A DNA stretch of 64,000 nucleotides from Aurelia coerulea (Eukaryota; Cnidaria; Scyphozoa; Semaeostomeae; Ulmaridae), in NCBI GenBank assembly GCA_039566865.1, contig CM076945.1, positions 6,685,501 through 6,749,500 of the forward strand, read 5' to 3'. Both the position numbers and the translations under genes were made by a program. The notes under the pieces were generated by a model. It was given only the letters and a program-made list of their open reading frames with translations. It ran no database searches and was not told where the DNA came from. Each line of letters begins with the position of its first letter. The first letter of the stretch is position 1. Positions 45,205 through 57,119 of this stretch are shown one piece after another.

Positions 45205-45515
45205 AACATGCGAAAAAGAGTTATTACTATTCTGCTATGAACACTTGGAACAATATTCCAGTTGATATTGGAGAACTCCCGACTGTTAGTCGCTTTAAAA
45301 TAGAATCAAAAAAGGAGCAATGGAAGAATTGACTGAAATTTCAATTTAAAAACACGATCTCTGGAAAAACAGGATCTAACGTTGAACGTTATTTCATTTG
45401 CTTTTTACTTTATATTGACCCAATGCATTTATTCTATTTGATATTGTAGCTGAAGGATGTATCTTGTATAAACAAGTATACCAGATTGTATCGTATCATA
45501 TCAAATCATATAAGT
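45205..45515 (+). pseudogene. LINE RT C-terminal end and 3' UTR
   Basis: The frame reads KKSYYYSAMNTWNNIPVDIG, ELPTVSRFKIESKKEQWKN and stops at TGA 45330-45332. This is the same closing region as LKVWSEIPLNIRELPTLCRF in the LINE at 7.2 kb. The 3' UTR ends in a tatcatatcaaatcatat run. Confidence 0.65.
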
Positions 45516-45529
45516 TGGTACTAATGGCT

Positions 45530-45655
45530 TCATATTCAGTGATTTTCTTTATAAGAAACCGCATGTACGAAACTCTAGTATTCTGCCCCAGAAAATTAAG
45601 ACTCTATACAAGAAGCGATCAGACTGAATAATTTCTTACAAAAAGGAGTAAATAT
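45530..45655. mobile_element. Short TTTCTTATAAGAAAC-family fragment
   Basis: Starts tttctttataagaaac and ends aatttcttacaaaaag, with cgaaactctagtattctg between. Too short to place in a subfamily. Confidence 0.4.
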
Positions 45656-45814
45656 TGAAGATTTTATGTTGTAGGTTCTTATTCGGGGAGGGCTCATATA
45701 TGCGACTTTTTACTGCTTCAATCTGTTCTACTGAGTGTGTCATTTGTGTTAAGGACGACGCATCTAAGTGAGGATTTAGCGTGAAATCTGGTTCCCATGC
45801 AGCCGTAAGTCAAT

Positions 45815-46250
45815 TAAAGTAAAGTCATTGCTTCTATATAGCGCCCTTCCCTATGAGTACATATATTCAGGAGCGCTTTACAATTCCATTTCCCCCTCAG
45901 CTGCCTCAGGCATTTCTTTTTCCGATTTTTTCTCCCCGAGAAGCATATTATTGACTCGTGCAGTCGGTGCTCGAGAGTTTTTGATGCCTTCATCACTAAG
46001 GGACCACCAATTTTATACCTTGGTTGGTGAGGTGGTAAGCTGCCATAAGGTTGCCGGTGGTAGGTTTCTGCCGTTTCTCCCAACCTGGCACGCTCCCGGT
46101 ACCGCACAGTGCCACCGGCAATAGAATCCCACAAGATACCGTCACGATGTCGTAAGGAGTGGGAAAAGTTCAAATGATTCAACCCGTCCCAGCCGTTACG
46201 ATACCGCAGCTATCATGCCTGCGGCTGCTGGCGGTACCTGCCAAAAAAAT
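45815..46250 (-). repeat. Possible SINE-like repeat with GCGCTATATAGAAGC tail
   Basis: On the minus strand the left end reads gtaaagcgctcctgaatata, then gaagggcgctatatagaagc. That is a tail type widespread in animal SINEs. The rest (to about 46250) includes inverted ggtgg/ccacc blocks. No tRNA head was seen. Confidence 0.4.
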
Positions 46251-47000
46251 TGATGGTTGCAGTCAGAGTCCAGAAAAAGATGAAACCTTCCTCTGGATGC
46301 AAGTTTCGTTATCTAACCTTCCTCGTTTTATCAATTCAATAACCAGGTTTTTGAACTCTTCGTGTTGTTTATAACCCCGACTTTTATAAACCAGTTGCTG
46401 TCACCGAAATAACCCAACATTGTTCCCAGGTTCCTTACAAGAATTTCTGAACCTTCCAGTATGAAATTAAGGAGCAAAACTTTCCTCTGGCTCACAGCCG
46501 TGGAACCGTGACTTTTTCTGGACTCTGGTTGCAGTAATGCACGAGGACGTGTCCAGGAGGAGTCCTGAGAGCCGCGACTCCACTTTTCATAGATGTTTTG
46601 AAACGAATCTTTGCCTTATCACCAGACACCAGACACCAGGTCTTACCTAAATTACATGAAAGAGAGTAACCATCGCCCCCCCCCCCCCCCTTCCTTTCGA
46701 ATTCCTATTTCGAATTGCAGTACGTCGCTATCAATGCAAACCTTGAACGGTTATATGAAACCAACCCGGGCTTATAAACAGCGCTCTTGTTTGATAACAC
46801 AAGAGCCTTTTGCTCATGAGGAGGACGGGTGGAATATTTGAGATAGCGACAATAGAACAACCAAACCAGGTTTTGAACTTGGTTTCCGTATCGTGTCAAT
46901 TTACGAAAGGAATAAAATAAACAGAAGTAATGAATTGTGGCACAATGAAACCACAATTGTTCCCCTTTTTGTCACGACTGCCGTGACTACTGTGCGATTA

Positions 47001-49281
47001 CCGTAAATAAAAGCTCTAGAGCCTCCGGGGGGCATATTTCATTTTGGACGCAGATGGCTTATAAGAAAGGGGTGCTTATTAGAGAGGGGAACTCATTCAC
47101 AAAATCAAATGACATGGATAGATATGATAACTTTTCAGTTCTTTTACACCATATTTTGCCGATTGAACATACAATTTTACGAGTCGAATACATAAATTCG
47201 ACACAATTCTATCTCATAACAAACCCAAAATTAACTTGGAAACTTAGTTAGCTCAATAAATGCAAAATATTTGATTACCTCTGGAATTTGATATGAGTGG
47301 GGGGGCCTAATAAATCAAAGGACCTTAGAAGTGACTCACGGGCTTAATGATTTTTATTGTGAAATTTTCCAAATTATACCATGAGAATGCTAAGGAAGAT
47401 CAGTGCAATTTTATTGCACCTTCCTCGAACTATGAGTAAATATGCTGTAATGTTACGTTACAGAATGCAGTCTGAGGAAGCAACCATCAAAAATTGGCGT
47501 GCAGGAAATGTTTAGTCTTTGCTTGAAGATTTTTCAGTGGAGAACAAACAATCTAATTAAACACACAAGCAATCAAATTAATCACGAAATACACATTTTT
47601 TTATTATAAGAAACTTGGATCAGCACTTAGTACTAAAAGTTTCTTAATTTCGCATGAAAATTTCGGTGTTTTAGTAGTAAAAGTTTCTTAATTAGTTTCT
47701 TATTTTTTTGGGCCTAAAATTGCGGTATTGTTCGAAGTTGAGCCTTCTTCTCGAGAAAGGGCTTCCATTTTGCATTGACATTGTCATCAAGAAGAAGCCA
47801 TGCACATCAAGGCAAAAATTTACCAATTTTGCAGTTAAAAGTCAAGAAAAGACGAAGGCACCTTTGTTAGAGAGACATAGAATAAGAGAGACATACAGAT
47901 ATAACGTTTTAGAGTTTCTTAACTGTTCTTGAGCGTAGTACTAGAGTTTCTTAACTTTTTGGTCATCGTAGTACTAGTTTCTTATAAACCAGTTTCTTAT
48001 TAAAAAAAAGGTGTAATCCGTTTTCAGCATGATTCTTTTCAAGAATTCAACTAAGAACTAAACCAGTAAGAACCTCGACTGAGAACCTGGATATTGCTCA
48101 AGAAACTTGTTTATTTTGTCTGAGAAGGTAATTCGCATACTGGCGCTGTATTCTGGTAAAACTCACGAAATGCTTGGGAAGTTACCTATCAATGAATACA
48201 ACGAACATTTAACAAGGATGCGGAGAAACTGCAAAAACCTTTGGTACCCATGATCTGCTAATTTCAACTGTTTACTGAAAGCTAAAAGAGACTTTCAGTA
48301 CTGGGTGGGAAAATTTATTGGTTTCTTGAAAACTCTTCGATTGTTGTTCTACTTGACTGATCAGCTGCCTAAAAGTTCTTAGAAAACTAACAATAATCTT
48401 GAAAAAATGCTAACAAAGAGCTTTTTGAAATAATTTTGATGGGAACGTCATTGAGCTAATTACTGCACTCAAAGAGTTAATTTTGTTGGAGAAGTTTCCC
48501 TTAGCAACCAATCTCATTCTGTGAAATGATGCATCAAATAGGCGAGCAAGGTGGCTGACATGCCACACACATTATATTTTCCAATCTCGGCCTGTTCTCA
48601 GCTGCAGTCCCTCTATTTTCCAGAAGTTTATTATTCACAATTTAGCGTAAACCTCAAGATCAATGTGCTTTGCACAAGTCAACTTAGAGGTCTAGTCCGA
48701 ACAAAACATTGAATTCAGACTATTGCTGAACAAATTAAAAGTCTAGGCCTACTTTTGAAGCAAAATCGGCTATGATTCAAATAAAATGCACAGAAAGTTA
48801 AAAAATGCAAGGCTTGAATTGAAAATTGATTTTAAGCAGCTACGAAAAAGTAAGTTGATAAACTTCTTGATCAAAGATGAGAGACGTACCTTTCTTTGCA
48901 CGTTGAATCTGTTGAATGCAGTTTTTCATCCAGCATTTTGAGCGCGCAGGCTCCGCGACCATGCTTCGTTCTTTCCGTAGAGTGGCCGCGCGTGCTCAAA
49001 CCGCTGGAGCGTTTGACCTTTGAGATGTCATACACCTCAGGAGGGCCTCCCCGGAACGACAAGCTTTGACCTCGCGTTGTTGCAAGGCTTGATGTGGACT
49101 TCATCACGTCCTTCACCCCATGACATAAAAGATTTTGTAAACAGGAAAATGCCCACCACCCCTATGACTTCACTGCCGTGAGTCAAAAAGGGGGGCTTAT
49201 CTAAAATTTTGTCTCAGAGGGGAGGGGCTTATTAGAGAAGGGGAGCTAAATAGAGAGAGGGGCTTAATAGAGCTTTTACAG
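47001..49281. mobile_element. TA-flanked inverted-repeat element, ~2.3 kb (AAAGCTCTATTAAGCC ends)
   Basis: The left end ccgtaaataaaagctctaga and the inverse of the right end (ctgtaaaagctctattaagc) pair. TA stands at both borders. The interior near each end has gcttattagagaggggaact-like blocks in opposite orientation. A TTTCTTATAAGAAAC element is nested at 47595-48010. No transposase frame is recognisable. Confidence 0.62.
47595..48010. mobile_element. TTTCTTATAAGAAAC family, subfamily 2, nested
   Basis: Collinear with 40220-40625: tattataagaaacttggat, tactaaaagtttcttaattt, and at the far end gtagtactagtttcttataa, accagtttcttatta. Confidence 0.55.
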
Positions 49282-49594
49282 TAGATACGAAAACAAAGCA
49301 TTGCCTTCAATCGTTCTTGTGAGGCACTAGACCCATAAAAGTAAGGGGGTTTCCCGCTGGAGTACAGAGATTCCTATCCTGTGCTGGAGCAATGTTTCAA
49401 ATTGCTTACACTGGCTGGGAGCAAATCAGCAAGGAAACGAGCAAATATTGCAAATTCCTAATTAAAATCCCGTAAGAGAGTAATTATTTGAAAACTGTGC
49501 ACCCTTTCAGGAACAGAGCCCTGATCGGGATGCGTGTGGCAAATGAAAACTAAATTTTGATAAAATTTTCAATCCAAACGCTGCTCTGCTCATA

Positions 49595-50337
49595 CAGGGT
49601 GTCCCGAAAACATTGTTTGACGTTTGATTGAATATTGAAAAATAACGAAATATTGAACGGGCTCCATGGCTAAATAACCATATTGCTGAGATTTTGAATT
49701 ATTTTCAGAGACCAGAATCTAGCAAATCAACTAAATATTCACGGAGCTACGAGCTTTTGAAGTTCAAATGAAACCAGAACCAGACGCCCTTAAATTGCAT
49801 ATTTTTTTAAAGTAGAATTTATTCAAAGCAAATCAAATGGAATCTGAAAAGCATTTTCGATAAACTAACTTTCTCTAACATTGAATGAAGGTTGTGGATG
49901 CTTGGAGGAATCCTGTTGAGCACAATTTGGAATGGCCACCCCGTCTCTCATCGATTAAGTTTTCATTCCATGTTTTTTGGGTACTTGCGTTTTTAAGTAA
50001 ATTTTGACAACGGTTACAAGATTTAAATTACTTTGGATGTCTTTTTGGCTTGCTATGATGTTGACGAGTGGTAAAACATTGGACAGTCTTCTTTTACCTC
50101 GATTTTGGGACATCTTTTTGAAAAGTAAGTCAATCAGGGGCGTCTTGTTTCAGATTTTGCACAAACTTGAACTTCAAAAGCTTGTAACTTCGTGAATTCT
50201 TAGCGGATTTGCAAGATTCTGCCGTCAAAAATTAATTTGAAATCTTAGGAACAGGGTTATCTAACCAGGAGCCTGTACATTTTATCACTAATTTAAATAT
50301 TTAATCAAAAGTTGAACGATCTTTCTGGGATACCTCG
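49595..50337. mobile_element. TA-flanked fold-back element D (CAGGGTGTCCC ends)
   Basis: The left end cagggtgtcccgaaaacatt and the inverse of the right end (cgaggtatcccagaaagatc) pair, continuing in tttgattgaatat and further in ctacgagcttttgaagttcaa. TA stands on both sides. The stems are unrelated to those of elements A-C and E. Confidence 0.78.
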
Positions 50338-50946
50338 TACATATACTCTTAACATAAGATACTGTAAAAACGCACAAAAATGAACCTATGATTTTTAAAG
50401 TTGATCGAATCGAGCCCCTGAGATTCAGCAGCGCATGCTTTCAGGTCACTGCTGGTCGCTACGTTGTAGCATGGGTATGGAAGATTTGGAAATGAAGAGT
50501 CGAGGAAGTTTGAGACATAGAATTTGGTATGAAACCTAATTCACGAAAGTTTATTCCCACAAAAATCTCCCATTTTGGCCGATTTGCGAAAGCTAATCAC
50601 AAAATTTTTTTCAACTCGTGAAAGTTTGTCCCCGCGAAAGTTTCTTCCCCTAAAGACAAATGACGGAGATATAAAGCAACTTAAGTTAAGGGCCTGGGCA
50701 ATCTAGATATAGCTCATTGTATTCCATTATTTTTGATGACCTCGAGTACGCTGTACGTAAGGTCATATCGAACCCTGTAGTCGCAACACGCTTTGAGTAA
50801 ATTGAAAGCGAGATTCAAAATCGTGGATAACCCCCACAGCTTGAAAACAATTTGTTTTCAAAAATGATGAATAAACCTGATCATCTTTTGCTAATTCTTT
50901 ATTTCAGTCCCTGGCTTTTTTAATAATTCCAGTACAGTAAGCCTAT

Positions 50947-51377
50947 GAGGCCCTTTCATGAGAAATTTCAACCCGGGTTGAGTTGAACGCGGGTTGAGTT
51001 TCAACTCGGCTGACGGTGTAAGCCTTCGTCGCGTTTACATGAAGGAGGCCGAGTTGAAACTCAACACGGGTTTAACTCAACTCGGCAACTCAACCCGTGT
51101 TGAAATTTCAACACGGGTTGAAATTCTCATGTAAACGCAATATTTTTTCAACTCGGGGCGAGATTAGAATGCGAACAAAGTAGATCGAATTTATTTCCGC
51201 AATCATTCGAATATTTGAGTGGGCTCACATTCCTTCTTCCATTGTTTGCAACCATGTGACCTAATCTCAACCCGTGTTGAGATTTCATGTAAACGCAAGG
51301 CAAAATAAGCAATGCTGTTAAAACTCAACCCGTGTTGAAACTCAACACGGGTTGAAATTTCTCATGTAAAGGGCCTC
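50947..51377. mobile_element. Fold-back element with GAGGCCCTTT ends and CAACCCGTGTTGA subrepeats
   Basis: The ends gaggcccttt…atgagaaatttcaacccg pair with their inverse. Inside are at least eight copies of caaccc(g)tgttgaaa in both orientations, so that it can fold in many registers. The flank on the right is TAA and on the left TAT, so a TNA duplication is only suggested. Confidence 0.8.
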
Positions 51378-51524
51378 TAAGAGTTAAATTTTTATCGGCC
51401 AGACATGCATGCTATGTTTGGAAGAAGGAAGTTATTTCGGCAACAAAAGAATCTTTCCTGGATCTTTCTGAGATCTCGATTCCTACGGTGCTAAACAAGA
51501 CACCACAGTCTAATGTTTTTTTAA

Positions 51525-51724
51525 GTTGGTGAAGGTGAAGGTGAAGTTGCGTTTTTCAGCGCCAAGCGCTGGGATCGCAGAAATAGTGCAGACCTAATCG
51601 AGTCCGCGACCCCTGTCATGACGCTCAAGTGATGGGGTCCTAGGTCCTACCGGGTATCGAACCCACTCCGCCTGACTGTTCTGGCTGCAAAGTCAGAGGA
51701 TTTACACCACTGCGCCACAACACC
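51525..51724 (-). repeat. tRNA-derived SINE, copy 1
   Basis: Read on the minus strand: ggtgttgtggcgcagtggtg, with an A-box at 51707-51717 (tggcgcagtgg) and a perfect B-box at 51653-51663 (ggttcgatacc). A body follows with cgctggcgctga-like sequence and a (cttcac)n tail at 51525-51545. Spacing of the boxes is that of a tRNA head. Pol III transcription is expected for an intact copy; mobility depends on a partner LINE. Confidence 0.8.
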
Positions 51725-52870
51725 TTTTTGTTACATGGAATGAGATGAACAGGCGAATTCAGCAGATGGTTTTGAAATAAAGGTTCCGTTGTCCTTGTTC
51801 ATGAAGATTTGTCTATAAATTCCTTATATTTTTGCAAATTCTCCTTGGTTTTTTGGTAAGGCTATCTTTAAAAGGCTAATCTGGGAGTGATGGAATGAGA
51901 GACAGATGGAAGGGTGCAATATTTTCAGTGAAGATTTTTTTCGAATAAAGTTGCTCTATCAGTCCATCACTCCATGATTCCATCAGTCCCCGTTCCGCCT
52001 TTTAGAGATAGCCTTTTGGTAATACTTTTCGTTTCTCAAACACAAATGACGAGAAAATGCGCTGTTTGTTACATTGAAGATTGCGATTATCCTCTTGCAG
52101 AAAAATCTTCACTTGCGTGGTGTGGTCCGCCCCTAGCAACCAGGACCATCAAAGTTTCAAGACGATTGTTTTCTCTTTGCTTCCATAAATCAATGAGATT
52201 ATCTTACATTGCAGCCTCCTTAATTTCCAACCCACGTTGAGATACAGTAAGAGTCTGACGCAGGCCAACGTTGAATGAGAGCTCTCTTGTATCAGAGTCC
52301 GTCAGAGTCCATGAAATCTTTAAGGGTGAACACCTCAACTCTGTTGGTCTGAAAATTATAATAAAGAACTCTGAGATTTACACTTATAGTGGTGTCGGAC
52401 AGAAAAGAAGGGCGGAAAATAAAAAAAAACAGTCTCAAATAATGTTGATGATACTCGCTACCTGTTTTGCTTTCAGCCGTGCAGATAAATCAAAGACTGT
52501 CTTATTAAAGAAGACTCTCTTTGTCGGAAAATTCTGACCTTCGGCCCCCCCCCCAAAAATTATGCTCCCACGACGCCACTGCATATATGTTGTTTACCTT
52601 GTAATCTTAGCTGAGAATATTCATGACATTGAAATTGAAGTACTCTACATAGTTTTTGGTTGTACTTTAATGGGATCAGGATAGCAAGGAAACAGAAAGA
52701 GAAGCAAACACTATTTTTACTTTCACAACGCTTTGCCGGGGAGCCCGATTTTGCAAAGTTGGGCTCGAAAAACAGATAAAAGATTTTGAACCGAATATTC
52801 CATCATAATCGGGCATGTTGTAACGCATAGGATTAAATTTAGAGTGTCCTGAGTTGCTGTTTTCATACAC

Positions 52871-53438
52871 TTAAAGGCACTGTGTCCATGTAAGTAGACG
52901 ACTTCGAGGGGGGTATCTCGAAAACATGTGATCTTTCGTCGTTTTTTCATGTGAGCGTTGTTTCTTGCTAAGTCTTTTCTTTCACAGCGTTGTTTGTTAG
53001 TCAAACGATTGTTACAAGTTCTTTTGAATTCGTCAGCAGGGATTCAGCAATCTCATCTTTTGAAATAGTGTTGTAGAATTTTCAAAGGTCCTTGTTTTCT
53101 TCTTTTGTGTGATTGTTATCAGACAGATTAATGAACATAAAGGCATGTTTTGACAAGTTCTTTTGAATTCGTCAGCAAGGACTCAGCAATCTCGCCTTTT
53201 GAAATGATGTTCTAGAATTTTCAATGGTCCTTGTTTTCTTCTTTTGTGTGATTGTTATCAGACAGAATAGGTTTCCTTTCCTTTCGACAACGAGGCTATT
53301 ATTTTCATGTGATCAGTTTAAAACAGCCTGCCCTAAACCAATCAAATTCTCGAACAGTTACATGCATGTCAGCATCGTGTCAGCAGTTTTAACTGTTCGT
53401 GCATGCAACTTATTGATATATGGACACAGTGCCTTTAA
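52871..53438. mobile_element. MITE with TTAAAGGCACTGTGTCCAT ends and internal duplication
   Basis: The ends ttaaaggcactgtgtccatg and inverse (to 53438) pair over about 22 bases. The interior has a direct duplication of about 110 bp (53028-53140 and 53155-53265: cttttgaattcgtcagca, ggtccttgttttcttctttt). Confidence 0.8.
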
Positions 53439-53958
53439 GAAGAGAGAAGAGAGGAGAGAACGGAATGCTCACTTCAGGTCAGGTATAAAACACTTTGAAC
53501 ATCCAGTCGGCCAAAGAGAAGGGAAGTTGGTTGCAGAAATGTTTCTTTTGGCAATTATGATGCTAAAAGCTGAAGAATCTTATTCACGTCATAGCGAAGG
53601 GTGTATCAATCTTCCAAAAATGCGTATGAAATTTTTTAAGTTAAAAGGATTTGTAGAGCTCTTTACAGACTTTTCTTGAAAACAAAAGGATCTTTGCCAA
53701 AGAGCTGCCAAAGGTGTACGAGATTTTTACAGAGTGATATGTCCCACGGATCAGAGATCGTAGCTACACTAATTCTTTTGTTAAGTGACCGTTTTCAAGA
53801 AACTTATTTGATTTGATTTGATAAAAATCTTTACAGAGAATAGCTACCACAATCACATTTCACCAAGAGGTGCTTTTCACAGGGGTCCTCAAGAAATAAA
53901 AGCTACAATGCGTAGTTATAAAAATAGCACTCCAAAGAAAATGGCCTAAACCTAATAA

Positions 53959-54262
53959 CCGGGTGCGCCAAAACAAAACTATGCATGTTCAGGCTACAAT
54001 AAATCGTACGCTGGACCGATTTTGAAGATTCATGACTTCATCTTTAGCAAAAAGCCTGACTTAGATTCTAGGATTTTTTGCAAATTTTTTTGTTTTCAGT
54101 TTTTAGAGCTAGACGCGAGTTTCTTAAAATTTTCGTTCTCGAAAACACTGACACGATCAAAAAACGTCGATCAAATTTTCTAAAGAATCGACATGAATAG
54201 ACAAAGAGAAAACTTTTTCGTGGTGATTTGGGATTTAGAAATCGATTAATTGTATCGATTAA
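53959..54262 (+). mobile_element. Half copy of fold-back element B
   Basis: Matches the left arm and loop of 15544-16679 (ccgggtgcgccaaaacaaaa, acaataaatcgtacgctgga, gagctagacgcgagtttctt) and shows the empty site of the nested MITE. It stops where the right arm should begin. Confidence 0.75.
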
Positions 54263-54294
54263 TTGTATCTCACTTCATACTTGAAACCTGCATC

Positions 54295-54425
54295 GGCGTA
54301 GGGGAAGATAAAAGTTTGGGGGGGGGGCTGCCCAACAAAAAATCCATTGTTTGAGGAAATTTTGCCCGACTTAAGGTGGATTTCTGCCCGATTTTGGCTG
54401 ATTTTTGCAAATTTTTCTATCTCAT
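54295..54425. repeat. GGGGGGG / TTGCCCGACT repeat, copy 2
   Basis: Short relative of 44850-45200, with aaaaatccattgtttgagga and gatttctgcccgattttgg. Confidence 0.4.
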
Positions 54426-54429
54426 ACGC

Positions 54430-55880
54430 CTATGAAAACCTGGTTTAATCTAAACTGGTCAATGTTTAGATTTCTATGCTGTTCAATGTAATTGCAGCAT
54501 AGAAAAAAACATGAGAGTTCAAGACAATTTAAAAAGGTTATCCCCGTTATCCTGGACTTATTTGGGTCTTAACGCAGCTTTATAAGATGAAATACCAGCT
54601 TTGTGCTCACCGCCAACCGAGTCCATACGACAAGTGAGGGGTATATGGATTCCTATTTTTAGTCACTAAGAAGCTAAAACTTGTCTTTCGAGGCCCTGTC
54701 AAAGTTTCCGTGTCCCCCCTTCATTTTTCTGTTTGTTCCCTCATCAATTTGTTCCCCCTTTGTTCCCTAAAAATGCGATTTTTCACAAAGTTATCCTTTT
54801 GTTGCCAGCGTAGAAATTGGCCTGCCCGCATCCGTACCGAATGATTGCTTGGGAAAGAATTTGTTGCCTCTTGGCGTTGTTTTCTATCTATCATTTTATG
54901 TGACCAAAGTTTCGTCATAGGTTCGCTCTACAAAGCTGCTGTTCATAGTTATGCAAGGAATATTCATGTTACTTTGGATGGATATCAAAGGAAATAGCTA
55001 TGTCATAGTCGAGTGGCCACTATAAACAGGCTGAAAAAACAACAGTCATAACCGTCATCCTAAAAGCTTGACTGGAGTTTGTTTTTATTAAATATTCTCT
55101 TTGCTTTCCTCTCCCCTCTTGAATTTCTTCGCTGCTCTTTTCAGCGCTACCTGCGCTTTAGTTGCATCCTTAATCTTTCTCTTGCATAACTTCTCTTTAA
55201 CCCCCTTTGCCAATAACTCCTCTTCAGGACAATGTTTCCCATTTTTAAGCTGCGTTCTTGCTTTCATCTCTATCCTAAGGATTAAATTTTCAATCTCTTT
55301 TATGTCAGATAATCATTATAGCATAGCATCCGTCCATTTTAGTCCACTTTCTCTCCTCCAAGCAATTTTTGTTTTGTTTTGCTGAAAAGTGCGCTTTATT
55401 GGTGGGGAAAATGGGTATGACTGGTGGGGACACTGTTTTCCCACCCTCACGAGAAAGACAAATTACAGCCCCAACCTAACATCTAATGTTAGACATTCTC
55501 CACTAAGGTAGTTATCGTTTATGTCTGTGGCATTTATGTAAAATTGTATGTAGTTTAGCTCTTATTTTTTATTCAACGCCATGGGGTAATCATAGTCTAT
55601 TGCTCCTCATGGTATAGTTCTTGTAAGTTGTTGTATTGTAAAGTAGTTTGTAGGTAGAGTAATCTGTAGCATGTATAGTAAATTTTTAAAGGTATATATA
55701 TCTAAAACAACCAAGAAATGAGTGGTGCAGCATAAAGAGGCTACGTTTAAGGAATGATTATGTAACTACGCGTGTGCATTCTTTCACAGTCAAGTGGTAG
55801 GATCCACCTCTTAGTGATTAATTTGCTTCCGACGAGGAATGATTGGCAGTTTTAGCGAGATGGTAGGACTGAAGAGGAAA
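54430..55880. other. Stretch with no clear feature
   Basis: No recognisable exon, LINE motif or paired ends. Low-complexity patches only. Confidence 0.35.
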
Positions 55881-55899
55881 ATTCATCCACCCACTGCTC

Positions 55900-56013
55900 G
55901 TTTCTCACAAACGAGGCCCTGTTTAGGTGCATTATTGTTATTATTGTATAGTTTTGTTATGATAGATTGTTTGTGGAGAATTTAAAATATGAAAACTGAA
56001 CTGAACTGAACTG
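55900..56013 (+). mobile_element. LINE 3' end with (CTGAA)n terminus
   Basis: An untranslated tail ending aaaactgaactgaactgaactg, the same terminus as at 61895-61917. No coding part is attached. Confidence 0.5.
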
Positions 56014-56393
56014 TTTATTAGTGGTGTATCATTGTTCTGTGTTTTCGATGTTTCATGTTTCAAATGCCGAAGTCTTCAATATTTGGAAACTTCATTGAGC
56101 AGTCTTATTTCATAATTCATTACAATGAGTTGATATATTTTTTATAATTAAAGGAAAAGGGTTCAGATATTTTGCATTGCTTCTAAAAACTACCGTTCTT
56201 TCATATTCCAAATATCCCTACCCTGGGTGCCAATTTCTCTGAACGAAAATTGGTCTGGTACCCAGAGTAAAATAAATACATACGAAAAATGAATATTTCT
56301 CACTTGGTAGAGAACTACTCATCATTGCCTAGGCCCGATTCCAACTGCCTATTTTCTTGAAGAGGTCTGGGCGGGTCTGGGCTTTTCCAGGAA

Positions 56394-56560
56394 GGTATTG
56401 TGGTGTAATCCTGTAACTTTGCAGCCAGAAACAGTCGTCAGGCAAACAGGGCTCCGTCCCAGTTAGAGCCCCACCACTTGAGTGCCACAACAAGGGGTCG
56501 CGGATTCCCTTCTTTTGGCATCCTAGCGCTTGGCACAAAAGCTGCAACTTCACCTTCACC
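56394..56560 (+). repeat. tRNA-derived SINE, copy 2 (A-box deleted)
   Basis: Collinear with the inverse of 51525-51724: ggtattgtggtgtaatcc, ctttgcagccaga, cccaccacttgag, aaggggtcgcgga, tcctagcgcttgg and tail caacttcaccttcacc. The bases cgcagtgg of the A-box are missing and the B-box is diverged, so this copy should be transcriptionally dead. Confidence 0.75.
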
Positions 56561-56654
56561 AGAGGCTCTAGAATTTCTTACAAGTGGTTTCTTGCATGAA
56601 ATGAATGTATTCTCGCCAAACATGGTGGTTAACCCCCCTTTCTGGCTCTCTTAA

Positions 56655-56860
56655 ACTTCCATTTCATATCAAAGGCATAAGCTTCATAGAAAACGCGCAG
56701 TGCAGCAAACACTGAAAGAAACCACAAAGAAGATGAAGGAAGCTGTATTTGCTCTTAAGAACCCACGCACTATGGTTCTGAATTATGTGAAAAAATTTGC
56801 CATCACTTTCGATGCTTTTGATTCTGCACATTGCTTGCATGCGTTAGGGTTAAGAGCTTA
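56655..56860 (+). CDS. Exon-like open stretch, unidentified
   Basis: Open from after a TAA near 56652 to TAA 56858-56860. Reads RKRAVQQTLKETTKKMKEAV, FALKNPRTMVLNYVKKFAIT and FDAFDSAHCLHALGLRA. The composition looks protein-like (amphipathic helices, few rare residues), but there is no start codon context, no clear acceptor and no family I can name. It abuts a mobile-element end at 56861 and may be a fragment of an element or of a host exon. Confidence 0.25.
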
Positions 56861-57056
56861 ACGAGCCATTGTCACCCAGGGTCCTTTGCGGGCACGATGA
56901 ATTCCAGACAGCCTGAAATCAAATTTGGCCTGTCGGAAACAATGCATCCACAATCCACACTGCAGTAGCTCAAATGATAGAAAAGTCTCATTTTAGTTTA
57001 ATTGTTGCATCATTTTAACTACTGCACTGTGGATCTTGGCTCACCATTTAAGTCCC
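56861..57056 (+). mobile_element. Partial GAGCCATTGTCACCC element
   Basis: Left end gagccattgtcacccagggt with ctttgcgggcacg and aatcaaatttggcctg, as at 21768. The right end is missing. Confidence 0.6.
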
Positions 57057-57119
57057 TCCACCTTCACTCATTGAATTGAATTGATGTTGCTGTGGTCGCT
57101 TCAGTAAAAGACCTACTCT

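Noticed and set aside
45814..46182. 122-codon minus-strand protein
   Set aside because: Covers a SINE-like tail with the gcgctatata motif and inverted blocks; no domain seen.
51653..51724. Functional tRNA gene on the minus strand
   Set aside because: The A and B boxes are good, but the acceptor stem does not close and a SINE body with hexamer tail follows.
53224..53679. 151-codon protein
   Set aside because: The frame covers a duplicated MITE interior and its right terminal repeat.
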